Shown: positions 55,597-63,728 of the stretch, piece by piece
How the letters are laid out: every line of letters begins with the position of its first letter
Position numbering within the stretch: position 1 is the stretch's first letter
Assembly (NCBI RefSeq): GCF_000092925.1
Contig: NC_014217.1
Coordinates: 4,402,001-4,466,000, forward strand
DNA from: Ancylobacter novellus DSM 506
Lineage (GTDB): Bacteria > Pseudomonadota > Alphaproteobacteria > Rhizobiales > Xanthobacteraceae
Length of the DNA stretch: 64,000 nucleotides
Direction of reading: 5' to 3'
Position numbers and translations under genes: made by a program
Notes under the pieces: generated by a model
Told to the model about the DNA's origin: nothing
Databases searched by the model: none
The model's input: the letters and a program-made list of their open reading frames with translations, nothing else

Positions 55597-56025
55597 ATGA
55601 ATGCCGAAACTCTTCTTGCCTCCAAATCATCCGAGATCATCACGACGGGACCGCATGTTCCTCTTATCGAGGCCGCCCTTACTCTGGCGCGGCGCCGGAT
55701 CGGGGCGCTCCCGGTGGTCGATGATTGCGGCGAGGTCGTGGGGCTGCTGACCGAGCGCGACATCGTCTACCGCTACGCCGAGCGCGGCCCGCAGGCGCTG
55801 CAGGGCGATGTCGCCTCGGTCATGTCGCGGCTGATCGCCGTGTGCGGGCCGCGGGACATGGTGAGCGAGATCGCGCGCCGGATGACCGAGCGCCAGATGC
55901 GCCACATGCTGATCATGGAAGATGGAAGGATGCTCGGCATCGTGTCGATCGGCGATGTCGTGAACTCGCGGGTTCAGGCCGCCGAGCGCGAAAGCCGGGA
56001 GCTGAAGGCCTACATCGCGTCCTGA
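55597..56025 (+). CDS. two-CBS-domain protein
   Basis: 142 residues consisting of a CBS pair: the first about 15-70 (IEAALTLARRRIGALPVVDD, VGLLTERDIVYRY), the second about 78-135 (CGPRDMVSEIARRMTERQMR, MLGIVSIGDVVNSRV). CBS pairs bind adenine nucleotides or NAD(H). It is 25 bp behind pntB with GGAGG before its ATG, so it may sense energy state for the transhydrogenase or the next enzyme. No catalytic domain. Confidence 0.88.
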   Translation: MNAETLLASKSSEIITTGPHVPLIEAALTLARRRIGALPVVDDCGEVVGLLTERDIVYRYAERGPQALQGDVASVMSRLIAVCGPRDMVSEIARRMTERQMRHMLIMEDGRMLGIVSIGDVVNSRVQAAERESRELKAYIAS

Positions 56026-56080
56026 CGCTCACGACACTAATCATAAGCAAAACGATTCTGCCTATACTGGGAGGTAACGA

Positions 56081-57292
56081 ATGCTGGTCGTCAATGTGCT
56101 CGCCGATCGGGGCCAGAAGCTGGAGCCGGCGGATCGGGAGGCGCTCGATGCCGCCGCTGCGGAGCGGTCGCGTACCGTCTTCAAGCGCTGCGCCGATTAT
56201 GTGCCGACGCCGCTCTTCAGCCTGCCCGCGCTCGCCCGCAACCTCGGGGTCGCCGGCATCGACGTGAAGGATGAGAGCGCCCGGCTCGGTCTCGGCAGCT
56301 TCAAGGCACTCGGCGGGGCCTATGCGGTGATCCGGCTGGCGCTGGAGGCGGCGGAAGCCGCGCTCGGCCGTCCGGTCACGCTTTCCGAGCTGGACGACCC
56401 GGCGGTGCGCGCGGCGACCTCGAAGCTGGTCGTCGCCAGTGCCACGGATGGCAATCACGGCCGCTCCGTCGCCTGGGGGGCATCGCTGGTCAAATGCCGG
56501 GCCGTCATCTTCCTGCACGCCGGCGTCAGCGCCGAGCGGGAGGCCGCGATCGCCCGCTTCGGCGCGGAGATCGTGCGCGTCGACGGCAATTACGACGATT
56601 CCGTCGCGGCTTCGGAGAAGGCGTGCGCCGACAATGGATGGACGCTCGTCTCCGACACCTCGTGGCCGGGCTATGAGCGCATCCCGACGCTGGTGATGGA
56701 AGGCTATACGGCTATGGGCGCGGAGGTGGTGGACCAACTGCCGCAACCGCCCACCCACTGCTTCCTGCAGGCCGGGGTCGGTGGGCTCGCCGCCGCGATG
56801 GCGGGCTATCTCTCCCTCGCCTATTGCGAGAAGGCGCCGCGCTTCATCATCGTGGAGCCGGAGCGGGCGGCCTGCCTGCTGGCGAGCCACGAAGCCGGCC
56901 GGCCGGTCAAGATCGACGCCGAGGAGCCCACGGTGATGGCGATGCTCGAATGCTACGAGCCCTCGCTCGTTGCCTGGCGGATCCTGTCGCGCGTCGCCCA
57001 CGCCTTCATGACCGTCGACGAGGCGAGCGCCCCGGAGGTGATGAACCGGCTTGGCCGGCCGATCGGCAGCGATCCGGCGATCGTGTCGGGGGAGAGCGGC
57101 GGCGCGGGCCTCGCAGCGCTCGTCGCAGTGCTTGCCGACCCGAAGGCGCGCGAGCAGTTGGGCCTCGATGCGGAGTCGCGGGTGCTGCTCTTCAATACCG
57201 AAGGCGCCACCGACCGCGACCTCTACACACGCCTCACCCAGCTCGATCCCGATCGCGTGGTGGCCTCGCGACGCGCGGCGGCGCCGGTCTGA
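56081..57292 (+). CDS. dpaL: diaminopropionate ammonia-lyase
   Basis: A 403-residue fold-type II PLP enzyme. K75 in GLGSFKALGGAYAV is the PLP lysine, ATDGNHGRSVAWGA the substrate loop and QAGVGGLAAAMAGYL the phosphate-binding glycine loop. The C-terminus has GESGGAGLAAL. The DpaL/YgeX family cleaves 2,3-diaminopropionate to pyruvate and two ammonia. It has GGGAGG upstream of its ATG. It lies between the pnt/CBS genes and the liv operon. Threonine dehydratase-like activity is the main alternative. Confidence 0.86.
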   Translation: MLVVNVLADRGQKLEPADREALDAAAAERSRTVFKRCADYVPTPLFSLPALARNLGVAGIDVKDESARLGLGSFKALGGAYAVIRLALEAAEAALGRPVTLSELDDPAVRAATSKLVVASATDGNHGRSVAWGASLVKCRAVIFLHAGVSAEREAAIARFGAEIVRVDGNYDDSVAASEKACADNGWTLVSDTSWPGYERIPTLVMEGYTAMGAEVVDQLPQPPTHCFLQAGVGGLAAAMAGYLSLAYCEKAPRFIIVEPERAACLLASHEAGRPVKIDAEEPTVMAMLECYEPSLVAWRILSRVAHAFMTVDEASAPEVMNRLGRPIGSDPAIVSGESGGAGLAALVAVLADPKAREQLGLDAESRVLLFNTEGATDRDLYTRLTQLDPDRVVASRRAAAPV

Positions 57293-57370
57293 ATTCCCGG
57301 TGGCGGCGCCTCCTCTTGAGGCAATTCCGCGCGGAATCGGCACGGAAAACAGGCATGTCCCGAACTTTAC

Positions 57371-57402
57371 ATCATATCATTCTAACAATAGGATGATATG
57401 AT
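57371..57402. repeat. perfect inverted repeat before the liv operon
   Basis: ATCATATCAT and ATGATATGAT form perfect 10-bp arms around a 12-nt centre, 130 bp upstream of the binding-protein gene. It encloses putative operator site 3. In a 239-bp gap it is the only notable structure. It has no T-run, so a regulator-binding dyad is more likely than a terminator for dpaL. Confidence 0.5.
57377..57394 (+). promoter_or_regulatory. putative GntR operator, site 3
   Basis: TCATTCTAACAATAGGAT agrees with sites 1 and 2 at 13 and 14 of 18 positions; twelve positions are invariant in all three. It lies about 138 bp before the liv binding-protein start. Confidence 0.45.
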
Positions 57403-57531
57403 CCTGGTCATATGGCGGGATAGTGGTCACGTCGACGGGCTTGTCCGGGGAAACAAGCGTCCAAGCGTCGATGTCACCGCAGCAGTGATCAAATAAAAAA
57501 TACACAATAATCAACTTCCACAGAGGAACTC

Positions 57532-58692
57532 ATGATGAGTAGAGGTCTTGTGAAGAAGATCGGTGTCGCGGGCGCCCTTGCCCTCGCGCTCGGCGCGGGA
57601 GCGGCGGCTGCGGACGACATCGCGATCGGCGTGAACATGCCGCTGACCGGAGCCTTCGCGGCTTCGGGAACCTTCGTCGCCGACGGCGCGCGCATCGCGG
57701 CCGATGAGATCAACGCCCGCGGCGGCGTGCTGGGCAAGAAGGTCCGCCTCGTGATCGAGGACAACAAGAGCAACCCGACCGAAGCGGCGGCCGTCGCCGA
57801 GAAGCTGATCGTCCGCGACAAGGTGCCGGTGATGATGGGCGCCTGGGGCTCGAGCCTCACCCTCGCGGTGATGCCGAAGCTGATGCAGTACAAGGTGCCG
57901 ATGCTGGTCGAGACCTCCTCGTCGAGCAAGATCACGCTGCAGGGCAACCCTTACGTCTTCCGCATCTCGGCGCCGTCGTCGCTGGAGGCGGAGAACCTCG
58001 CGAAGGTCCTCGACAAGTTCAACATCAAGAAGGCCGACTTCCTGGTCATCAACAATGACTGGGGCCGGGGCTCGGCGACGGACTTCTCCGCGATGCTGAA
58101 GAAGCACGGCGTCGAGGTCGGGCTGGTCGAGATCATGGACCAGTCGGCGCAGGACATGAGCGCGCAGCTCTCGAAGATCAAGGCGTCCGACGCGGACACG
58201 CTCTTCATCACCGCGGCGGTCGAGCAGCTGACCCTGGTGCTGAAGCAGGTCGAGGCGCTCGGCCTGAAGCGCCAGATCATCACCACCGGCGGCTCGCAGA
58301 ATCCCGACCAGCTCATCGCGCAGGCCGGCAAGGCGACCGAAGGCACGATGCACATGGTGTTCTTCGCGCCCTGGCAGCCGGAGAAGTCGGCCTATCCGGC
58401 GAAGTCCGAAGCGTTCATCGCCGCCTGGTCCAAGAAGGGCTTCGATGCCGCCGGCCTGACGGAGAGCTATCGCGGCTATGACGGCATCAACGTCATCGCC
58501 GCCGCCATCGAGAAGGCCGGCGTCGCCGAGCCGGACGCCATCCGCAAGGCGCTCTGGGATATCAAGGCCGAAGGCCTGAACGGTCCCATCGCCTTCCAGA
58601 AGGCGGGTCCCGAGGGGCGTGAGAGCGGCCAGAGCGTGCCGGCGACCTATATCGGCAAGGTCGTCAACGGCAAGGTCGAAGTTCTTCAGTAA
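57532..58692 (+). CDS. branched-chain amino-acid-type ABC transporter binding protein
   Basis: 386 residues with a signal peptide (VAGALALALGAGAAAAD) and a LivJ/LivK-type type I periplasmic domain: IGVNMPLTGAFAASGTFVAD, RLVIEDNKSNPTEAAAVAEK and LVETSSSSKITLQGNPYVFR. It should capture an amino acid, peptide-like or amide substrate for LivHMGF. AGAGGA precedes the ATG. Liv systems often carry substrates other than leucine, and the flanking DpaL and M20 genes point to an unusual amino acid. Confidence 0.9.
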   Translation: MMSRGLVKKIGVAGALALALGAGAAAADDIAIGVNMPLTGAFAASGTFVADGARIAADEINARGGVLGKKVRLVIEDNKSNPTEAAAVAEKLIVRDKVPVMMGAWGSSLTLAVMPKLMQYKVPMLVETSSSSKITLQGNPYVFRISAPSSLEAENLAKVLDKFNIKKADFLVINNDWGRGSATDFSAMLKKHGVEVGLVEIMDQSAQDMSAQLSKIKASDADTLFITAAVEQLTLVLKQVEALGLKRQIITTGGSQNPDQLIAQAGKATEGTMHMVFFAPWQPEKSAYPAKSEAFIAAWSKKGFDAAGLTESYRGYDGINVIAAAIEKAGVAEPDAIRKALWDIKAEGLNGPIAFQKAGPEGRESGQSVPATYIGKVVNGKVEVLQ

Positions 58693-58778
58693 TTGCACGG
58701 GGCGGGTCCGACAGGGCCCGCCCGTCTTTCTCGGCCTGGCAGGAAGCAGCCTCCCACTCGAGGCGGCGCGGATGAGGC

Positions 58779-59657
58779 ATGAACGTGGACCAGTTACTCC
58801 AACACTTGGCCAATACACTGATCATGGGCGGCACCTATGCGCTGCTCGGCATCGGCCTGACGCTCATTTTCGGCATCATGCGCGTCGTCAACTTCACGCA
58901 TGGCGAACTCTATGCGTTCGGCGCCTATGGCCTCTACTTCGTGGCTGTCGTGCTCGGCATGAATTTCTATGTCTCGATCCTGTTCGCCATCGCCGGCGGC
59001 ATGGTTCTGGGCGCGCTGATCGAGCTGGTGCTGCTGCGCCCCAAGCGCGGGGCCGACATCGACACCACCATGCTGCTGATGATCGGTGCCTGGATCGTGC
59101 TTCAGAATACCGAGCACCTGGCCTGGGGCAGTATCGCCAAGTCCATTCCCTCGCCCTTTCCGACCGAGCCGCTGGTCATCGGACCGATTTCCCTGTCGTG
59201 GCTGCGCATCTTCGTCTTCGGCGTCGCCATCCTGCTGATCATCGCCACCTATTTCCTGATCAACCGGACCCGGCTCGGCAACGCCATGCGCGCGACCTTC
59301 CAGGACACGGACACGGCCGCGCTGATGGGCGTCAACATCCGCGCCATCTACACCATGACCTTCGCCCTCGGCTCGGGCCTCGCGGCCGCCGCCGGCGCGC
59401 TGCTGGGCCCGGTCTTCGTGGTGACGCCGACCATGGGCGACCTGGCCTCGCTCAAGGCGTTCGCCATCGTCATCCTCGGCGGTCTCGGAAACATCACCGG
59501 TGCGACCATCGGCGGCTTCATCCTCGCCTTCGTCGAGGAGATCGGTGCCGGATACATCTCCTCCGGCTACCGCGACGCCATGGGCTTCCTGATCATCATC
59601 GTCGTGCTGCTGTTCCGGCCGACCGGCATCTTCGCGCGCGTGGAGCGGATTGGATGA
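58779..59657 (+). CDS. livH: Liv-type ABC transporter permease
   Basis: 292 residues with eight or so membrane helices. It has the LivH opening LANTLIMGGTYALLGIGLTL followed by IFGIMRVVNFTHGELYAFGA, and near the end GGLGNITGATIGGFILAFVE. It forms the inner-membrane pore with LivM. Its stop overlaps the livM start by 4 bp. Confidence 0.93.
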   Translation: MNVDQLLQHLANTLIMGGTYALLGIGLTLIFGIMRVVNFTHGELYAFGAYGLYFVAVVLGMNFYVSILFAIAGGMVLGALIELVLLRPKRGADIDTTMLLMIGAWIVLQNTEHLAWGSIAKSIPSPFPTEPLVIGPISLSWLRIFVFGVAILLIIATYFLINRTRLGNAMRATFQDTDTAALMGVNIRAIYTMTFALGSGLAAAAGALLGPVFVVTPTMGDLASLKAFAIVILGGLGNITGATIGGFILAFVEEIGAGYISSGYRDAMGFLIIIVVLLFRPTGIFARVERIG

Positions 59658-60688
59658 CCCGTCTGACCCCCATCATCGTTCTGCTGTTCTTCGCCTCCGT
59701 TCCCTGGTGGCTGACGGACCAATATCTCCTCCACACGCTCATCACGACCGGCATCTTCATCCTCGCCGCGATGAGCCTGAACCTGCTGCTCGGCTATACC
59801 GGGCAGCTCAGCCTCGGCCATGTCGCGTTCTTCGGCATCGGCGCCTATACCAGCGCGCTGACGGCGCTCGGCTTCGACGTCGAGCTGTTCGGCCTGTTCC
59901 GGGTGGTCCACGAGCCGTGGCCGCCGGTGCTGGGGCTGCTGTTCGGGACGCTCGTCGCCGCCCTCTGCGGCTTCGTGATCGGCAAGCTCTCCTTCCGGGT
60001 GCGCGGGGCCTATTTCGTCATCGTCACCATCAGCTTCGCGGAGGTGACGCGGCTCGTCTCGCTGAACTGGGTGGAGCTGACGCAGGGCCCGCTCGCGCTT
60101 CCCGGCATTCCCCCGCTGACGATCGGCTTTCCCGGACTGGGCTACATGACGCTGTGGGAGAAGACCGAGAACTACTATGTCGTCCTCGCCTTCATCGTCC
60201 TCGCCTACATCCTCATCAAGCGGCTGGTGAACTCCCGCTTCGGCCGGGCGATGATCGCGCTGAAGGGCAATGAATCGCTGGCGACGTCGGTCGGCATCGA
60301 CGTGACGCGCTACCTCGTGATCGCCGCGATCGTCTCGGCCGGCATGGCCGGCTGCGCCGGGGCGCTCTACGCCCATTACATCCAGATCATCGACCCGATG
60401 ATCTTCATGTTCCTCAACACGGTGACGATGGTCATCATGGTCATCACCGGCGGAAAGGGCACGCTGGCCGGCCCGCTGGTCGGTGGGCTGATCTTCGGCC
60501 TCGCCCCGGTGGTGCTGCGTTCCTATGTCGGCCCGGAGATCCAGTGGATCCTCTACGGCCTGCTGATGATCGTGGTGGTGTTCGTGCTGCCGCAGGGCAT
60601 TGTCCCGGCCATCGAGCAATGGTTCAACCGGGCGAAGGCGGAGCCGCTCCGCGAGCCGTCCGTCGCCGGGAAAGGAGAGCGGGCATGA
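59654..60688 (+). CDS. livM: Liv-type ABC transporter permease
   Basis: 344 residues. Typical LivM segments are LNLLLGYTGQLSLGHVAFFG, FRVRGAYFVIVTISFAEVTR, FGRAMIALKGNESLATSVGI and VTGGKGTLAGPLVGG-like text before a final helix. It is the partner of LivH. ATG 59654 overlaps the livH stop and its stop overlaps livG, each by 4 bp, so the four downstream genes are tightly coupled. Confidence 0.93.
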   Translation: MTRLTPIIVLLFFASVPWWLTDQYLLHTLITTGIFILAAMSLNLLLGYTGQLSLGHVAFFGIGAYTSALTALGFDVELFGLFRVVHEPWPPVLGLLFGTLVAALCGFVIGKLSFRVRGAYFVIVTISFAEVTRLVSLNWVELTQGPLALPGIPPLTIGFPGLGYMTLWEKTENYYVVLAFIVLAYILIKRLVNSRFGRAMIALKGNESLATSVGIDVTRYLVIAAIVSAGMAGCAGALYAHYIQIIDPMIFMFLNTVTMVIMVITGGKGTLAGPLVGGLIFGLAPVVLRSYVGPEIQWILYGLLMIVVVFVLPQGIVPAIEQWFNRAKAEPLREPSVAGKGERA

Positions 60689-61494
60689 ACGCGCCTGTTG
60701 CGGCGACCGCTGCGCTCGAGCGGCCGGTCGCGCTCTCCATCGAGCATGTGGCGGTCCATTTCGGCGGACTGGTCGCGATCTCCGACCTGCACTTCACCGT
60801 CGGCGAAGGCGAGCTCGTCAGCCTGATCGGGCCCAACGGCGCCGGCAAGACGACGGCCTTCAACGTCATCACCGGCTTCCTGCGCCCGACCAAGGGCAAG
60901 GTGGTGTATCGCGGCACGCCGCTGACCGGCCTGAAGCCGCATGAGGTGACCAAGCTCGGGCTGGTGCGCACCTTCCAGCGCACCAGCGTCTTCGACAGCT
61001 GCACGGTCTTCGAGAATGTGCTGATGGGCCTGCACCGGCGCGTCCACATCGGCCTTGTGGCCACCATTCTCGCGCTGCCGAGCAGCACGCGGGCCGAGGC
61101 GGAGCTGCGCGAGCAGGCGTGGGAAATCCTGCGCCTCGTCGGCATCGAGCACCGTGCGTCGGAACTCGGCGGCAGCCTGCCCTATGGCGAGCAGCGCCTG
61201 CTCGGTGTCGCGCTGGCGCTGGCGACGAACCCGAGCGCACTGCTGCTCGACGAGCCGGTGTCGGGCATGAACCCGACCGAGACCGGCAATTTCGTGCGGC
61301 TTCTCGCGAAGATCCGCGAGCGCGGCACGACCATTCTTCTCGTCGAGCACGACATGCCGATGGTGATGGGCATCTCCGATCGCGTCGTCGTTCTCAACAA
61401 TGGTCGCCTGATCGCGGAAGGCCCGCCGTCGGTCGTGCAGAACGACCCCGAGGTGATCCGCGCCTATCTTGGCCAGGGAGCTAAGAGTGCTTGA
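60685..61494 (+). CDS. livG: Liv-type ABC transporter ATP-binding protein
   Basis: 269 residues. Walker A is GPNGAGKT (49-56), and the signature is LPYGEQRLLGVALALA as usual for LivG. Walker B is ALLLDEPVSGMNP and the H-loop ILLVEHDMPMV. A short N-terminal extension (about 15 residues) precedes the first strand. It energises transport with LivF. The last eight bases overlap livF. Confidence 0.93.
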   Translation: MNAPVAATAALERPVALSIEHVAVHFGGLVAISDLHFTVGEGELVSLIGPNGAGKTTAFNVITGFLRPTKGKVVYRGTPLTGLKPHEVTKLGLVRTFQRTSVFDSCTVFENVLMGLHRRVHIGLVATILALPSSTRAEAELREQAWEILRLVGIEHRASELGGSLPYGEQRLLGVALALATNPSALLLDEPVSGMNPTETGNFVRLLAKIRERGTTILLVEHDMPMVMGISDRVVVLNNGRLIAEGPPSVVQNDPEVIRAYLGQGAKSA

Positions 61495-62209
61495 GATACG
61501 CAACATCGTCTGCCGCTATGGCAAGGTCACGGCGCTCAAGGGCATCAGCCTGACCGTCCCGCAGAACAAGCTGGTGGCGCTGATCGGCGCCAACGGCGCC
61601 GGCAAGAGCACCACGCTGCGCTCGATCTCCGGCCTCGTGCCGCCGGTCAGCGGGCAGATCCTGTTCAAGGGCGTGGACATCACGCGTGCCTCGCCGGCCC
61701 GCATCCTCTCGCTGGGCATCGCCCACTGCCCGGAGGGGCGGCGCGTCTTTCCGCACATGACGGTGGCGGAGAACCTGGCGATGGGCAGCTATCTGCGCCG
61801 GGACCGGGCGGCGGTGGAGACGGATCTCGAGCGCACCTTCGAGCAGTTTCCCCGTCTGGCGGAGCGGCGCCGGCAAGTGGCCGGCACGCTCTCCGGCGGC
61901 GAGCAGCAGATGCTCGCCATCGGCCGGGCGATGATGTCGCGTCCCTCGCTGATCCTCTTCGACGAGCCCTCGCTGGGCCTCGCCCCGAACATCGTCGAGC
62001 GCACCTTCGAGATCATCTGCGGCATCCGCGACAGCGGCACCACCGTGCTGATGGTGGAACAGAACGCCTATTCCGCGCTGGAGATGTGCGACTACGCCTA
62101 TCTCCTCGAGACCGGCTCCATGGCGCTGGAAGGCCCGGGCGAGCAGATGATCAGCAATCCGCATGTGCGTGAGGCCTATCTGGGCGGGGGCATGGCGCAT
62201 AGCCTCTAG
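61487..62209 (+). CDS. livF: Liv-type ABC transporter ATP-binding protein
   Basis: 240 residues. Walker A GANGAGKST, signature TLSGGEQQMLAIGRAMM, Walker B LILFDEPSLGLAP and H-loop MVEQNAYSALE. GTG 61487, six bases after AGGGAG, is chosen as start; a TTG at 61469 would add six residues and overlap livG more. It is the last gene of the liv operon; an intrinsic terminator follows at 62258. Confidence 0.92.
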   Translation: MLEIRNIVCRYGKVTALKGISLTVPQNKLVALIGANGAGKSTTLRSISGLVPPVSGQILFKGVDITRASPARILSLGIAHCPEGRRVFPHMTVAENLAMGSYLRRDRAAVETDLERTFEQFPRLAERRRQVAGTLSGGEQQMLAIGRAMMSRPSLILFDEPSLGLAPNIVERTFEIICGIRDSGTTVLMVEQNAYSALEMCDYAYLLETGSMALEGPGEQMISNPHVREAYLGGGMAHSL

Positions 62210-62257
62210 CTCCCTGCCGGCCGGCATAGCGCCGCGCCAGCCTCCTCTTCTCATCCG

Positions 62258-62300
62258 ACAGGGCCGTCGCCGCAGACCCGGCGACGACCCTGTTTTTTTT
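62258..62300 (+). terminator. intrinsic terminator of the liv operon
   Basis: The stem pairs ACAGGG with CCCTGT and GTCGCCG with CGGCGAC, with a small internal loop, and is followed by eight T (62293-62300). It lies 49 bp after livF. Confidence 0.85.
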
Positions 62301-62330
62301 GCGCGCCGCGATGTCTTGTGAGCCCGGCAT

Positions 62331-62361
62331 AAAAAAAGCCCCGGCAGGGGAATGCCGGGGC
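62331..62361 (-). terminator. intrinsic terminator of the M20 amidohydrolase gene
   Basis: GCCCCGGCA and TGCCGGGGC are perfect 9-bp arms around GGGGAA. Seven A at 62331-62337 give a U-run on the minus strand. It ends the leftward transcript 30 bp past the stop at 62391. Confidence 0.85.
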
Positions 62362-62390
62362 GTCGAGTCGAGGGATGGGAAGATGCGGGA

Positions 62391-63665
62391 TCAGCCCTCG
62401 GCGGCCTCGCACCAGTCGAGGATGCTGAGCGCCATGACCTTGATCGCGGTGACGTAGTCGTCGATCGAGACATACTCGTCATTGGCGTGCATCACGGCCG
62501 TCGAGCCGGGACCGAAGATGACGGTCGGCGTATCGGCGTAGAGGTTCAGGAAGCGGGTGTCCGCCGCGCCCTGACGGCCGCTGATGACCGGGGCCTTGCC
62601 GGTGATCTCCTTGTAGACGTCGCTCACCGTGGTCACGATGGCGTGGTCGCGCGGGATTTCGGACGCCTGCGCATCGTAGCCGACGAACCGAACCACCGGC
62701 GGGTGGTCCTTCATCCACGGATCCTCGGCGGCGGCCTTCGCGATCTGATCGACCAGGCTCTGCTTGACGCCCTCATGGTCCTCGCCCGGCACCGTTCCGA
62801 TGCTGCCCTTGAGCAGGCAGGTCGCCGGGAAGGCGCTCGGATAATTGCCGGCTTGGAAACTGCCGATCAGGCAGGGAAGGGAATCTATCGCGCTGGGGTA
62901 AAGCGGGTGGGACACGGTGGCGACGCGGTGCGCCTCCAGCGCGTTGACCGCCTGCGTGATCTTGTAGCCGAGCTCGATGCCGCTCACGCCCAGATAGCGC
63001 TGCTGCACGCCGGCCGGCTTGCCCTGGATCTCGATCTCGAACCAGATGCGGCCGATGCAGGCCGGCTGGACGGCGAGGTCGCTGGTTTCGCCGGAAATGC
63101 CGGCATCCGCCTTGTAGCCGCGGATCACCGTGTCGAGCGTGCCGTGGCCGCTGACTTCCTCGTCGATGACGACGTTGATGTAGACGTCGCCCTTCAGCTT
63201 GACGCCGGCGGCCTGCAGGAACTGCACGGCGAGGATGTGGCTGGCGACGCCGCTCTTCATGTCGCAGGAGCCGCGCCCGTAGACGCGCCCGTCCTTGATC
63301 GCGGCCGACCACGGATTGTCACTCCACCCCTCTCCGTTGCCGACCGGGATGACGTCGGTGTGGCCGTTGAGGAGCAGCGACCGGCCGCCGCCCTGGCCCT
63401 TCCAGGTGGCGACGATGTTCGGACGGTTCTCATAGCCGCGGTCGACCGGCCGGTAGCCGGGGTGCTTCTTCAGCTCCTCCCAGTCGGTCTCCCACATGTC
63501 GACGTCGAGGCCGATGCCGGCCATGTACTTGGACAGATAGTCCTGGATGGCGGCCTCGTCCCCGGTGACGCTGGGGATGGAGACCATCTTCTGCAGGAAA
63601 GCGACCGCCTGGTCGCGATTGGCGTCGATGACCGACAGGATGTCCTGCCGCGAGACGGTGCTCAT
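62391..63665 (-). CDS. M20 family ArgE/DapE-type metallo-amidohydrolase
   Basis: 424 residues. Zinc-site motifs are H102/D104 in LLNGHTDVIPVG, D135 in GRGSCDMKSG, catalytic E169 in VIDEEVSGHG, and a C-terminal His in AVMHANDEYVS. Family members remove acyl groups from amino acids (acetylornithine, succinyl-diaminopimelate) or cleave small peptides. Facing the liv operon and near dpaL, it may deacylate the imported substrate. It lies 63 bp downstream of a flavin-dependent oxidoreductase gene and is probably co-transcribed. Confidence 0.88.
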   Translation of the reverse strand: MSTVSRQDILSVIDANRDQAVAFLQKMVSIPSVTGDEAAIQDYLSKYMAGIGLDVDMWETDWEELKKHPGYRPVDRGYENRPNIVATWKGQGGGRSLLLNGHTDVIPVGNGEGWSDNPWSAAIKDGRVYGRGSCDMKSGVASHILAVQFLQAAGVKLKGDVYINVVIDEEVSGHGTLDTVIRGYKADAGISGETSDLAVQPACIGRIWFEIEIQGKPAGVQQRYLGVSGIELGYKITQAVNALEAHRVATVSHPLYPSAIDSLPCLIGSFQAGNYPSAFPATCLLKGSIGTVPGEDHEGVKQSLVDQIAKAAAEDPWMKDHPPVVRFVGYDAQASEIPRDHAIVTTVSDVYKEITGKAPVISGRQGAADTRFLNLYADTPTVIFGPGSTAVMHANDEYVSIDDYVTAIKVMALSILDWCEAAEG

Positions 63666-63728
63666 GAATTGTCTCCGTGACCTGAAGGGAGAGCAGGGCG
63701 GCGGTGCCGCCCCGCGGCGCTGCGGACC

